This document shows positions 1-8,200 of a DNA stretch of 34,110 bases, one piece after another. Position 1 is the stretch's first letter. Every line of letters begins with the position of its first letter. This DNA comes from an uncultured Ruthenibacterium sp. (GTDB lineage: Bacteria > Bacillota > Clostridia > Oscillospirales > Ruminococcaceae), in contig CAJUMH010000028.1 of the NCBI GenBank assembly GCA_910587145.1, forward strand, positions 1-34,110. Direction: 5' to 3'. Both the position numbers and the translations under genes were made by a program. The notes below the pieces were generated by a model. The model saw only the letters and a list, made by a program, of their open reading frames with translations. It was not told where the DNA came from and made no database searches.

Positions 1-5
1 GACAT
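1..5 (-). CDS. Possible start of a gene running off the left edge
   Basis: On the minus strand an ATG (CAT at 3-5) is preceded by GAAAGGAG about ten bases upstream, a good ribosome binding site. Only the first codon and a half lie in the window, so the product cannot be named. The 160 bases upstream are AT-rich compared with the rest of the window, as expected for a promoter region. Confidence 0.35.
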
Positions 6-44
6 GGTTTGCTGTCTCCTTTCAGAATGGTGTGTGGTAACTTC

Positions 45-102
45 ATTCTACCAGAAACCGGCAAACTATGTCTATTTTTCTTTTTGCCAAACTTATTCTA
101 CC
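45..102. repeat. Two direct copies of ATTCTACC spaced exactly 50 bp
   Basis: ATTCTACC occurs at 45-52 and at 95-102, each preceded by a similar CTTC/CTT context. Both lie in the AT-rich leader of the putative minus-strand gene at the left edge. The 50-bp period is close to five helical turns, which would suit a paired regulator site. No known operator was recognised. Confidence 0.35.
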
Positions 103-167
103 TTATCAAAAAGTTGCTTTGAATACTTCCTTATCACCGTAAAACTAATGTGCCGGAGGGATTCCAT

Positions 168-1340
168 TCAAAAATACTGAATGCTCACCCGCTTGCCCAG
201 CAGCTCCAGATATCCCGCCAGATCCTGGACAAGGCGGATCTTTACGCCGAAGCCAATGGGCAGGCCGGGCTCCTGATGGGCGGGATTGACGGCCTTGCCG
301 ATGAAGAAGCGCACCTCGGTGGCCTGCTCCAAAAGGCGCTGCGCAATCAGCGCGGCGCCGTCTGTCTGCACATTCCACAGGTTTACAAGATCGGTGTTTT
401 CGGCAAACGCTTTGGCGTATTCCACCGCGCGGCGCATGGTAACGACGCCCTCGGTGACAAGATCGATGCCTTTGATCCGCCCGATGGGCGGGATCGCCGG
501 ATCGGCAGTACGGTCCTGCACGGTGGCAACGCTCTCGTGCAGGTGTTCGGCGGCCAGCTGAGAGGTGGTGCCGCCGCACACGATCCTTGCGCCCTCCTGC
601 GAAAAAAACGCCTCCATCATTTTGTCCGTATCGCGCGGGTCCGCGGGCGGGCCCATCATCAGATTTACCGTTTGGGCCTCGCGGATGCGCACGGCCGCGA
701 TGGTGGTATCGTCGGCGGGCGCGCCGGCATACAGCCGGCTGCACTCGTCTACAACAAACGCCGCCAGCATTTTTGCTGAAAAGCTGTTGTCGTACAAACG
801 CTCCAGATAGGCGATGATATCGTCGCGCTGCCAGCCGTAGTTCATCGTCTGCTTGTTTCCGGCAAAAATCGCGCCGTCGCTCATGGCCACCAAAACATCG
901 TGCGGCTGCAGCGCGATTTGGCTTTGCAGCACGGTTTTGCCGGCAATCTCATGGGCCTCGATGGGATACTCTATGCTTTTGCCGCCGCGCAGCAGGATCA
1001 CGTTCGGGTTGTCAAACTGGATCAGCTCGGCTCTGGTGCCGTCGGTGATGCGCAAAATGGTAAAGGTGGAATAGGCCACCTGCCGCACGCTGCACACAGG
1101 CAGTGTTTTCACAATGGTATCCACACAGTCTTCAATGGGCATGCCGCCCGCGATCATGGTGCACAGGATCTTGCTCGTCAGCGTGGAGAGGATATTTGCC
1201 TTTACACCGCTGCCAAGGCCGTCCGCCAGCACCATTGTCAGCGTGCGGTCGTTCTCGCGGATCACCTCTACGCGGTCGCCGCAAAGCTGTTCGCCTGCGT
1301 GGTTCAGGCTGATGGCGCCTGTCTCTGTAAATAGCCGCAT
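168..1340 (-). CDS. SpoIIE-family (PP2C) serine/threonine protein phosphatase
   Basis: This 390-aa protein has the metal-binding signatures of the SpoIIE/PP2C phosphatase fold: LADGLGSG with Asp40-Gly41, then AMSDGA near residue 175, then ADDTTIAAVRI near 230. The phosphatase domain covers about residues 10-240. It is followed by about 150 residues I do not recognise. No membrane segment is apparent, so it is probably cytoplasmic. The start at 1340 has GGAAAGGA upstream; a longer reading frame to 1499 would overlap the preceding gene and is rejected. It begins 5 bases after the hydrogenase stop, so the two are almost certainly cotranscribed and translationally coupled. In known group C/D sensory [FeFe]-hydrogenases, phosphatases or kinases are common neighbours. 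The likely role is dephosphorylation of a partner in response to the hydrogenase signal; the substrate is unknown. Confidence 0.88.
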   Translation of the reverse strand: MRLFTETGAISLNHAGEQLCGDRVEVIRENDRTLTMVLADGLGSGVKANILSTLTSKILCTMIAGGMPIEDCVDTIVKTLPVCSVRQVAYSTFTILRITDGTRAELIQFDNPNVILLRGGKSIEYPIEAHEIAGKTVLQSQIALQPHDVLVAMSDGAIFAGNKQTMNYGWQRDDIIAYLERLYDNSFSAKMLAAFVVDECSRLYAGAPADDTTIAAVRIREAQTVNLMMGPPADPRDTDKMMEAFFSQEGARIVCGGTTSQLAAEHLHESVATVQDRTADPAIPPIGRIKGIDLVTEGVVTMRRAVEYAKAFAENTDLVNLWNVQTDGAALIAQRLLEQATEVRFFIGKAVNPAHQEPGLPIGFGVKIRLVQDLAGYLELLGKRVSIQYF

Positions 1341-1345
1341 GGCGA

Positions 1346-3025
1346 TCAATCCTTTCCCGTTGTCTGCAGCGTATCCTTCAGCTGCGTCAGCGCGATTTTT
1401 GCCTCGGCCGTCGTCTCGCCCAAAAGCGAGGCGATCTCCTGCACTACGCGCATCTGCTTTTCGATCACGCCGTTTGTCACGGATACCGTTTTGTCGCACA
1501 TTTCGGCGTATTCTGTGCGGCGTGTTTCCTCGGCGGTAACGTCGCGCATAATGCTGAACAGAATATGATATTCCGGATCGTACAGGATCGTTTCGGATAC
1601 CCAGCTGCCGTATTCGGGCAGCTCGCGGCGGCGTTCGCGCACGGGAATGCCCGTTGTCATCACGTTCAGATAATCGGCGGGGTTCAGCAGCTGCACAATG
1701 GGCAGGCCCAAAATGTCGTTCGGCGATTTCAGCCGGAAAAGCGTGCAGGCCGCCTTATTGATCTGCTGCACACAAAGCTCCTCGTTCAGAACAAAAATGG
1801 CGTTCGGCGTATTGTTGATGATCTGGCTGGAGAAGCTTTCGGCCTTTTCCTTCAAAAACGGCAGGCACATGGAAAGATCGGCCTTGCCCTGATAAACGGC
1901 GATGGCCTTATCGCGGCAGGTGGGATATCCGCAGCTGCCGCAGTTCAGCTCGTGCTCGGGCGCTGTTTTGCCCATTTTGGCAAGGATCTCGCGGATGGCC
2001 GCTTCGCCCGGAATCCGTTCGTGCGTGCCGAGATAGGGCATCGATTTTTCCAGTGCCTCGGGCTGCTCTACCGCAAATTCCGCATCGCCCGCAAAATGCA
2101 CCACCTTTACCTCGCCGGAAAGCAGCGGCTTATGATGATGGCTGATGGCCGGGCCATTGATGCATGCGCCCTCGCAGGCGTTCATTTCGATAAAGCAATG
2201 ATGCAGAGCGCCGGATTCGATCTCGCGGATGGCGGCGATACAGTTCTGCACGCCGTCTACGGCAAGATATGTAAAATCCGTGTTTTCGGTGTGCATGCTT
2301 TTGATGACGCCGCCCTTGATGGGAAAAAAGCGCCCGCGCTTGCCGGTGCCCGTATCCGTCTGCCCGCCCTCGGGGGCCACGCCCGCTTCATTCATCCAGG
2401 CCTCTAATTCCTCATAGGTAAGCACGGCATCGCATTCGCCGTACAGCTCGGCTTCTTCCTTTTTGGAGATGCACGGCCCGATGAATACGGCGGCGGCGTT
2501 TGGGTCGGCCTGTTTGATCAGGCGGCAGTGCGCCAGCATCGGCGAGAGTACGCCGGCAAGGTACGGCAGCACGGAGGGGTAATATTTCTGGATCAGCATA
2601 TTTATGCTGTGACAGCACGACGAGATGATCACATCGTGCTCGCCCGAGGCGATCATGCGCTCGTATTCGCGTTTTACAACGGTGGCGCCGACAGCCGTTT
2701 CCTCGGCGTCGGAAAAGCCCAGCGCACAAAGCGCCGCCTTCATTGCCCCAAAATCCATCAGGGGAAATTCGGCAATGAACGAAGGCGCAACGCTGGCCAC
2801 AACGCGCCGGCCGGAGGCGATGAGCGCCTTTACACGCGGCACGTCGTCCCGAATCTGCTTTGCGTCCTGCGGGCAGCCCACAAAGCAGCGCCCGCACAAA
2901 ATGCATGCGTCCGCAATGATATTTGCGTGTCCGTCGGCAAATTTGATGCTTTTTACCGGACAATTGCGAATGCATTTGTAACAGTTTTTACAATTCGATT
3001 TTTTCAGCTGAAGAAATTTGTTCAT
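1346..3025 (-). CDS. Sensory-type [FeFe]-hydrogenase with ferredoxin and PAS domains
   Basis: This 559-aa cytoplasmic iron-sulfur protein starts with two 4Fe-4S motifs (Cys11/14/17/21 and Cys41/44/47/51). It continues with a divergent H-cluster domain: SSCC at 135-138, GPCISKKEE at 183-191 and EMNACEGAC at 280-288. A four-cysteine Fe-S motif follows (Cys362/365/370/387), then a PAS-like domain at about 400-510 and a helical tail. The H-cluster motifs correspond to L1 TSCCP, L2 MPCxxKxxE and L3 MACxxGC of catalytic enzymes but are altered: His replaces Pro in L1, Gly-Pro replaces Met-Pro in L2, and NGPA replaces GGGQ after L3. That pattern plus a C-terminal PAS domain fits sensory (HydS/HfsB-like) rather than bulk H2-producing enzymes. 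The start at 3025 has GGAGGAAAG upstream. A sigma-A promoter lies at 3096-3124. Confidence 0.9.
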   Translation of the reverse strand: MNKFLQLKKSNCKNCYKCIRNCPVKSIKFADGHANIIADACILCGRCFVGCPQDAKQIRDDVPRVKALIASGRRVVASVAPSFIAEFPLMDFGAMKAALCALGFSDAEETAVGATVVKREYERMIASGEHDVIISSCCHSINMLIQKYYPSVLPYLAGVLSPMLAHCRLIKQADPNAAAVFIGPCISKKEEAELYGECDAVLTYEELEAWMNEAGVAPEGGQTDTGTGKRGRFFPIKGGVIKSMHTENTDFTYLAVDGVQNCIAAIREIESGALHHCFIEMNACEGACINGPAISHHHKPLLSGEVKVVHFAGDAEFAVEQPEALEKSMPYLGTHERIPGEAAIREILAKMGKTAPEHELNCGSCGYPTCRDKAIAVYQGKADLSMCLPFLKEKAESFSSQIINNTPNAIFVLNEELCVQQINKAACTLFRLKSPNDILGLPIVQLLNPADYLNVMTTGIPVRERRRELPEYGSWVSETILYDPEYHILFSIMRDVTAEETRRTEYAEMCDKTVSVTNGVIEKQMRVVQEIASLLGETTAEAKIALTQLKDTLQTTGKD

Positions 3026-3095
3026 GCGGCTTTCCTCCAAGGATCGCGCCCGCAAGGGTTTGCACGGCGGTTTGTTTCGGGTATTCCCGCTTTCT

Positions 3096-3124
3096 ATTAT
3101 ATCGGTCCGGCGCTGCGCGGTCAA
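3096..3124 (-). promoter_or_regulatory. Sigma-A promoter for the hydrogenase-phosphatase operon
   Basis: Read on the minus strand, TTGACC (3119-3124) and TATAAT (3096-3101) are separated by exactly 17 bases. The initiation point would lie about 60 bases before the hydrogenase start. This is the best-matching vegetative promoter in the window. Confidence 0.8.
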
Positions 3125-3171
3125 TAGCGGAACAGCCGTTTTTGCCGGGCAGATCAAACGCGCAAGGAATG

Positions 3172-3201
3172 CAAAAAACGCCCGCAGGAGCTCTGCGGGC
3201 G
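3172..3201 (-). terminator. Rho-independent terminator after the split SpoIID/PG-binding gene
   Basis: A perfect 9-bp stem CGCCCGCAG (3179-3187) / CTGCGGGCG (3193-3201) with a 5-base loop is followed on the minus strand by six T residues. It sits about 50 bases past the stop at 3251. It therefore separates the 3' half of the split gene from the hydrogenase promoter downstream. The other strand also has a short T run, so it may work in both directions. Confidence 0.85.
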
Positions 3202-3250
3202 CTTTTGCAAAAAGGGCAGGCTTTGTGCACGGCTTTGTGCACAGGAGGCG

Positions 3251-5443
3251 TTACAGCGGCGTCGTTCTTACATTTTGCGTGATGGTGGCATTGTCCGTCA
3301 GGCGCAGCAGGCGGTTCTGGTAGCGGATGGCAAGCTGGTCGCCGCCGGCCTCGGTACCGTTGCAGTTGCCCTCGCACAGCGCCTGCACCGTATCGTGGAT
3401 CAGCCCCCATGTGGCCTGATCCACCTCGCCCGTAAGCGGAAGATCCAAAAATTCCTGCAGCAGGTAGACATTGGACTGTGTCGTCTCGTCATACACGCCG
3501 GTAACACTCTGCGCGATCATATCGCAGTAATAGGCGCTGAGCGTATTGATCCAGATCTGCAGCTGCTCCACCAAAATGCCGCGGCTGCCCAAAGAGAGCG
3601 TAGAGAACGGCGGCGGCACGGAGCCGATGGACGCGCATGCGGGGAAGAGATGCTGATACGCCGCAATATACTGATAATACAGGAACGTCCATGTATCCAG
3701 ATCAATCACACCTGTGGCGGGCAGGCCGCGTGTGCGCTGGAATTCCATCACGGCAAGCCTTACCTGCTGCGTATAGGTATCGATGATGGGGAGCGGCTCA
3801 AGCAGCTCGTCAAATGCCGCGATCACGTTGTAGTAATACAGCGCCACCCGTACAAAGACGTTTACCGCGCCCGGCTCGATGGGCGCGCCGGGATAGGGCA
3901 CACTGATAAAGCGGCATTCCAGATGCTCGGTGAGCAGAACATTTTGGTATTCCAGATAAATGCGGTTCCATGTGATTTCGTCCACGCGGCCGGTGGGCGC
4001 AAGGCCAAATTGCCGCTGGAATGCGCGCACGGAGGAATCTGTCCGCGCGCCGTAGCTTCCTGTTAAAAGCAGCGGTACAACGGAGGTGTACTTGCGCGAG
4101 ATGACGCCCAAATAGGTTTGCAGGGCAAGCACCGCCTGGCCGACGCTGCCGCGTCCCATCACAAAATCGGGATAGGAGGGAAGCGCTTCCTCGTCCAAAA
4201 TACGGGCGTTGCGCTGGCTGTAAATAGAATAGAGCTGCGTCCATGTGTTCAGGCCGACAACGCCGTCCTGCGTGAGGCCGAACTTTGCCTGAAACGCGCG
4301 CACGGCGGCGGTGGTGGCAGAGCCGAAGATGCCGTCTGCCCGGATGCGCGGAATGGCCGAATACGAATAGTGCAGATACAAAAGATAGTACTGCATCTGC
4401 TGTACGCGCAGGCCGCGGTCTCCCTGCCGCAGCACAATGCCGGGATATGCGCCAAAATAGCTGCCGGGGTTGTTGTCCTCATAGGCCGATTTGAATTGCC
4501 GCTGCAGCTCTGCCCAGGTAGCCGGGCCGACAATGCCGTCCGCCGTAAGGCCGAAGTAGTTTTGAAACGCGACGACCGAGGCGCGCGTTCCCGCGCCGAA
4601 AATGCCGTCCGGCACGGGGTTTGAGATTGTGGGATAGAAGGTTTGCGAAAGATAGCTTAAATAGTACTGCACAGCCGCCACCTGTGCGCCGGTATCCCCT
4701 TGGCGCAGCGTGGCCTGCGTGCCGCCGCCCGGGGTGGTGCCCACGCCCGGCGCGCTGCCGGAGTTATCGGGGTACGGTTCCGATTCGCTGCCCAGCTCTG
4801 CCAGCTTTTTCACCGCGACGTAGATATAACTGATTTTATACCATGTCGCCTTGCCCACAACGCCGTCCTGTGCCAGATCGAAAATACGCTGGAAGGTGCG
4901 CACGGCGGCAGCGGTGCCCTGGCCGAAGATGCCGTCTACGGCCTGCTGGCCGATGGAGGGATAGTTTTTTGCAATGCGGTTCAGCTGACGCTGGATGGTG
5001 CGCACGGCGCTGCCGGTGCTGCCCACGCGCAGCGGGGTGCCGGGGTAGGAGCTGGGGATGGAGCGGACGTTGTTTGTGGTTACCAGCTCGAAGTTGTTGC
5101 CGTAGTAGCGCCGCAGGATCTGAATGGGCGAAAGGCCGCTCTCCGCAAGGCTCACCGTGCCCCATTGGCTGAGGCCGCGGCAGGTGACGGTGGTGCCGTT
5201 GCAGTATTCGGCGTAGTACGGTGCAAAATCGCCAACACGGCGCAGATAGGTATTGAAGATCTCATCCACGATGCGGCTGATGTTGGAAAAGATGTTGCGC
5301 CCCGAAACATAGTACTGGTCGTACTGCGTCGAATTTGTAATGTTGAAGTTGTAGCCTTTGCTCGGATACCATTCGGTATAAATCCGGTTCAGCGCCAGCG
5401 AGATCTGCGCGTAAATGTTGGCGCGCAGCGCATTTTCCGGCCA
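3251..5443 (-). CDS. 3' half of a split SpoIID-like, peptidoglycan-binding protein
   Basis: The real protein sequence starts at the Trp codon 5441-5443: WPENALRA..., the second part of the SpoIID motif (SEM.xxWPxEALKAQ in the family). It continues through YDQYYV and CRGLSQWGTVSLAESG, resembling the SpoIID/LytB end MSQYGA. About six peptidoglycan-binding type-1 repeats follow, recognisable by DGIFG...F...GLxxDGxVGxxTW; the last two are degenerate. It has 730 codons to the stop at 3251 and no start codon or ribosome binding site of its own. The frame stays open to 5680, but those 80 residues are read through the antisense of a neighbouring gene and resemble nothing. The missing N-terminus is at 13001-13630. 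Joined at the shared CCAGG, the gene would encode 936 residues. The role inferred is binding and perhaps cleaving peptidoglycan at the septum or spore cortex. Confidence 0.88.
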   Translation of the reverse strand, partial: WPENALRANIYAQISLALNRIYTEWYPSKGYNFNITNSTQYDQYYVSGRNIFSNISRIVDEIFNTYLRRVGDFAPYYAEYCNGTTVTCRGLSQWGTVSLAESGLSPIQILRRYYGNNFELVTTNNVRSIPSSYPGTPLRVGSTGSAVRTIQRQLNRIAKNYPSIGQQAVDGIFGQGTAAAVRTFQRIFDLAQDGVVGKATWYKISYIYVAVKKLAELGSESEPYPDNSGSAPGVGTTPGGGTQATLRQGDTGAQVAAVQYYLSYLSQTFYPTISNPVPDGIFGAGTRASVVAFQNYFGLTADGIVGPATWAELQRQFKSAYEDNNPGSYFGAYPGIVLRQGDRGLRVQQMQYYLLYLHYSYSAIPRIRADGIFGSATTAAVRAFQAKFGLTQDGVVGLNTWTQLYSIYSQRNARILDEEALPSYPDFVMGRGSVGQAVLALQTYLGVISRKYTSVVPLLLTGSYGARTDSSVRAFQRQFGLAPTGRVDEITWNRIYLEYQNVLLTEHLECRFISVPYPGAPIEPGAVNVFVRVALYYYNVIAAFDELLEPLPIIDTYTQQVRLAVMEFQRTRGLPATGVIDLDTWTFLYYQYIAAYQHLFPACASIGSVPPPFSTLSLGSRGILVEQLQIWINTLSAYYCDMIAQSVTGVYDETTQSNVYLLQEFLDLPLTGEVDQATWGLIHDTVQALCEGNCNGTEAGGDQLAIRYQNRLLRLTDNATITQNVRTTPL

Positions 5444-5465
5444 GGAAGCACAAACAAAACCCACA
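5441..5465 (-). other. Left element junction with half attachment site
   Basis: The core CCAGG (5441-5445) is followed inside the element by an arm ending in CCCACA (5460-5465). On the circle this arm pairs with TGTGGG of the right end. Positions below 5441 belong to the host gene. The centre of symmetry of the reconstructed attP falls on the CA dinucleotide at core positions 2-3, the expected crossover position for a serine recombinase. Confidence 0.75.
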
Positions 5466-5574
5466 GAGTGCGCGCAACGCAAGCGCACACCAACGGAGAA
5501 GCGCTCAGAGCAGCGTATGCCGGCAGGGCACTCTGCAACGGAACCCCGAGCGGCAGGTATGCGCCCATGCAAAA

Positions 5575-5610
5575 GGCGGCTCCGGCCGAAAAAGCTTCGG
5601 CGGAGCCGCC
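5575..5610 (-). terminator. Terminator of the redox operon inside the element
   Basis: A 10-bp stem GGCGGCTCCG (5575-5584) / CGGAGCCGCC (5601-5610) closes a 16-base loop. On the minus strand it is followed by TTTTGC. It lies 12 bases after the stop of the DUF1295 gene and about 130 bases before the left junction, so it would stop operon transcripts from entering the split gene. Confidence 0.72.
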
Positions 5611-5621
5611 CGGCGCGGCGG

Positions 5622-6485
5622 TTATCGTTTTTGGTTCTTTTTTTCTGCCCTTGCCCTTTTGGCCGCCTCTTCCCGCGCAATTTTCTGCGGCGAAGTAATG
5701 TGATAGAACGGAATCAGCGGAATCAGCAGCGGGGTGGAATCCGCATAGGCATTGTACGCGGGCTTTGCACCGTAATGCTTGATATGGCGCGCTTCCACAC
5801 GCTTTGCGCCGCTGAGCATGACACAGACGATCTCCGCGTAACCAAGCGCCGCAAGGATCCACTGCGCGCCCGAAACCGCGCCGAACGCCGAGAGAAAGGC
5901 CCCTTTCCAGAACAGGATCTCACCGAAATAGTTTGGGCAGCGACACATTTTATACAAACCGTGCATGGCAGGCATCTCGGGATCTTTCTTTTTTGCCTCT
6001 CCCTTCTGTTTATCCGCTACGGCTTCCAGAACAATGCCGATCGTGCTGACGGCAATGCCGATATACAAAGAGGGGTTGTTTTCCGCATCGTTGAGCAGAC
6101 GGTAGATCGGCCCGGCAGACTGCAGCACATACAGTGCGCCGCATACCACCCACATCACGGCGGCCACAAAAACGGGCACGCTGGTGTCTCCGCCCACTTC
6201 CCGCATTTTTTTGCGGTACGCCTCTTTTTTTAGCTCACGAATGAGCAAAAAGCCGCCAAGACGGAACCCGTAAAGAATGAACAGAACGCATTGCGCCGCA
6301 AAAACAAGATCGAACCGTCCGTTTACGATTGAAAGGACGAGCAGCGCGGCGCCGATGCCCGCGGAGGAAAGCCCGTAGCCGACCGACATGAACCACACGA
6401 ACCGAAAAAATCCGATACAGCAGCACGCAAGGCTGACGAGATAGAGGATCCAGATTTGCGGGGGAAATACTTGTATCTCCGACAT
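5622..6485 (-). CDS. DUF1295 / steroid 5-alpha-reductase-like membrane protein
   Basis: This 287-aa polytopic membrane protein has hydrophobic segments near residues 10-30, 40-55, 60-82, 103-122, 140-157 and 190-220. The signature GLYKMCRCPNYFGE (about 176-189) matches the G-L-W...R-H-P-N-Y-F-G-E motif of the DUF1295 / steroid-5-alpha-reductase / isoprenylcysteine-methyltransferase-like superfamily, which binds NADPH or S-adenosylmethionine. Tyr and Cys replace the usual Trp and His. The C-terminus is highly basic (KRARAEKKNQKR). The start at 6485 is preceded by AAAGGAG. It is the last gene of a minus-strand operon with an SDR-type oxidoreductase, a small membrane protein and a flavin-reductase-like protein. 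Reduction of a lipid or steroid-like substrate is plausible, but the substrate cannot be told from sequence. Confidence 0.75.
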   Translation of the reverse strand: MSEIQVFPPQIWILYLVSLACCCIGFFRFVWFMSVGYGLSSAGIGAALLVLSIVNGRFDLVFAAQCVLFILYGFRLGGFLLIRELKKEAYRKKMREVGGDTSVPVFVAAVMWVVCGALYVLQSAGPIYRLLNDAENNPSLYIGIAVSTIGIVLEAVADKQKGEAKKKDPEMPAMHGLYKMCRCPNYFGEILFWKGAFLSAFGAVSGAQWILAALGYAEIVCVMLSGAKRVEARHIKHYGAKPAYNAYADSTPLLIPLIPFYHITSPQKIAREEAAKRARAEKKNQKR

Positions 6486-6508
6486 GATAAATCTCCTTTC
6501 CGCTGTGG

Positions 6509-7357
6509 TTAGAATGAAAGGCCTTTGGCGTAGATCTCTTTGATAAAATCGGCAAAGCTGTGCGTGCCGGTTTGAACGGAGGCCACCATGTCCTCTGTCA
6601 TTGTCCATTTGCCGAACTGGATGACGCCTCTTTTCCACTTTGGAGAAAAGGCGATGATCATATCGAACAAAAACGGCGGCGCAAAGCTGATGACAGGCTC
6701 CTTGCCGGCGGCGGCAAAGAACATTTTCGCAATCTCTTCATAGGTGTAGATTTCGCGGCCGCCCACATCGTATTCGCAGTTTTCGTCGCACATATGCGCC
6801 ACGATATAATCCGCAAAATCGCGGGTGTCGATGATGTTGCAGCGGATGGGCGCTTTGGTTTTTAAAAGCGTGACCTTTCCCGCCGCCACCTTCGGCTGAA
6901 AGATATGCGCGGTATCGTAAAAATATCCCGTGGGGCGGAAGACGGTGTAGGGAATGCCGAAGGACCGCAGATCCTCCTCGAATTTGGCCTTCGCGCCCAG
7001 CAGCGGGATCTGGCGCCCTTTTGCGGCTTTCAGCACGGAGACAAACGCAAAATGCTTCACGCCCGCGCGCTTTGCCTCCTCCAGCAGGTTTTTGTTGGCC
7101 TGATAATCCACATCATACGGGGTAACGCTCTGGCTGGCCTTGGTAAGCCCCACGGCGGTGATCACCACATCCATGTTTTCGCAGCAGCCCTTCAGCCTTT
7201 CTCTGTCTGTCATATCAATCTGCAGCGGGGTAAAGCCGTCGAATTCCAGCGAACGAACCGCCATATCCGCGGCGGTCACCTCGTGGCCTGCCTGTGTGAG
7301 CGAGCGAAGAACGTCCTGCCCCAGATGGCCGAACGCACCGGCAAGAAAAACCTTCAT
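6509..7357 (-). CDS. NmrA-like atypical SDR, NAD(P)-binding oxidoreductase
   Basis: This 282-aa protein begins MKVFLAGAFGHLGQD, an N-terminal Rossmann fold with a GxxGxxG dinucleotide loop (GAFGHLG, about residues 7-13). TAVGLTKAS and the spacing to FRPTGYFYD are typical of atypical short-chain dehydrogenases of the NmrA/39-kDa-subunit type, which often lack the classical YxxxK catalytic pair. The start at 7357 is fixed by AGGAGGAA seven bases upstream; an ATG seven codons earlier overlaps that site. It is cytoplasmic. It lies 23 bases before the DUF1295 gene, so they are cotranscribed. It probably supplies a redox step on the same substrate as its neighbours, or acts as a redox sensor. The substrate is unknown. 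Confidence 0.83.
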   Translation of the reverse strand: MKVFLAGAFGHLGQDVLRSLTQAGHEVTAADMAVRSLEFDGFTPLQIDMTDRERLKGCCENMDVVITAVGLTKASQSVTPYDVDYQANKNLLEEAKRAGVKHFAFVSVLKAAKGRQIPLLGAKAKFEEDLRSFGIPYTVFRPTGYFYDTAHIFQPKVAAGKVTLLKTKAPIRCNIIDTRDFADYIVAHMCDENCEYDVGGREIYTYEEIAKMFFAAAGKEPVISFAPPFLFDMIIAFSPKWKRGVIQFGKWTMTEDMVASVQTGTHSFADFIKEIYAKGLSF

Positions 7358-7440
7358 GATCCGTTCCTCCTGATTCATTGTTTATTTGTGGGACCCGGAC
7401 CCCATCGGCAAAAACTGCCAGACGCCGGGCTGTGTGATCG

Positions 7441-8070
7441 TTATTCCGCTTTTTCTGCGGCGTTGTATGCTTGCAGACCGGCGCGGTCAAGCATCCGCAC
7501 GCCGGCCAGCAGCGATCCCTGGCCAAGAATATTCACACCCTCTGCGATCCAGTTCATTGAGGCCTGTGTAAAATCCCGGGAGGAGAGATACCCCATGGCA
7601 AGGCAAAATACAAAGGATACCAGAAACAGCGCGGCAGCCAGCGGCTTTTTCAGCTTTTTTGCAAATGCCGCAAGCGAAAGATCCATACCCAGAAGGCCGA
7701 GGATCATCAAAGCGACAAACAGGAAGGTGCCCGAAAATACCGCCGGAGCGGCAACGGAAAGCAGCCGCTCTTTCTTTCGCTCGCGCGCGTGAAGACACGC
7801 CAATCCCATTCCGGCCAGCACAAAGCCGATCGCCTGCAAGGGAAAGAACAGATGGTTCAGCCGCTGAAAATCGCACACGCCCGCGGCGAACAGCAGCTTG
7901 TAAACAGCCTTCAAAAACCCCGCCAGAAATACATTGATGGTGCCGGTGCAGAACAGCGCAAACATGCCCTTTGTCATTTTGTTGTAAAGATCCCGCTGCA
8001 GGATCATTGCCGCAGCCCCAAATAAAAGCACCGGAATAAAATCCGCCAGCGCCATGGGTACAGAATACAT
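7441..8070 (-). CDS. Polytopic membrane protein of unknown function
   Basis: This 209-aa protein has about five or six hydrophobic segments (near residues 7-24, 37-55, 73-92, 105-128, 143-162) separated by short basic loops such as HARERKKER. No catalytic motif was recognised. It lies between the flavin-reductase-like gene and the SDR gene on the same strand, with gaps of 130 and 83 bases, inside the inserted element. It could be a membrane anchor or a transporter-like partner for the redox enzymes, but this rests on position only. Confidence 0.65.
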   Translation of the reverse strand: MYSVPMALADFIPVLLFGAAAMILQRDLYNKMTKGMFALFCTGTINVFLAGFLKAVYKLLFAAGVCDFQRLNHLFFPLQAIGFVLAGMGLACLHARERKKERLLSVAAPAVFSGTFLFVALMILGLLGMDLSLAAFAKKLKKPLAAALFLVSFVFCLAMGYLSSRDFTQASMNWIAEGVNILGQGSLLAGVRMLDRAGLQAYNAAEKAE

Positions 8071-8106
8071 GCCTCTTCATCCCTTCTGCAAAAACACCGA
8101 GGCTTT

Positions 8107-8154
8107 ACGGGCGGTTTTGGACGTTTTGTTTCCTGATTTCACCGCCCGTTTTTT
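8107..8154 (+). terminator. Hairpin with T run on the plus strand, inside a minus-strand operon
   Basis: ACGGGCGGT (8107-8115) pairs perfectly with ACCGCCCGT (8141-8149) across a 25-base loop and is followed on the plus strand by six T residues. The flanking genes are all transcribed on the minus strand, where no such T run follows the stem. It may stop antisense transcription or act as an intercistronic stabilising hairpin between the 8201 and 8070 genes. Confidence 0.5.
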
Positions 8155-8200
8155 GCCCGCTGCCTTTTTGCCTGTCGCTTTTTGCCCGCCGCAAAAGCTC

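Noticed and set aside
168..1499. Longer start for the phosphatase gene at 1499
   Set aside because: It would overlap the hydrogenase C-terminus by about 150 bases, and a good ribosome binding site serves the ATG at 1340.
3251..5680. A full-length 809-codon gene starting at 5680
   Set aside because: The first 79 codons run antisense or out of frame through the DUF1295 gene and terminator, resemble nothing, and have no ribosome binding site. Family similarity starts exactly at the Trp codon at 5443.
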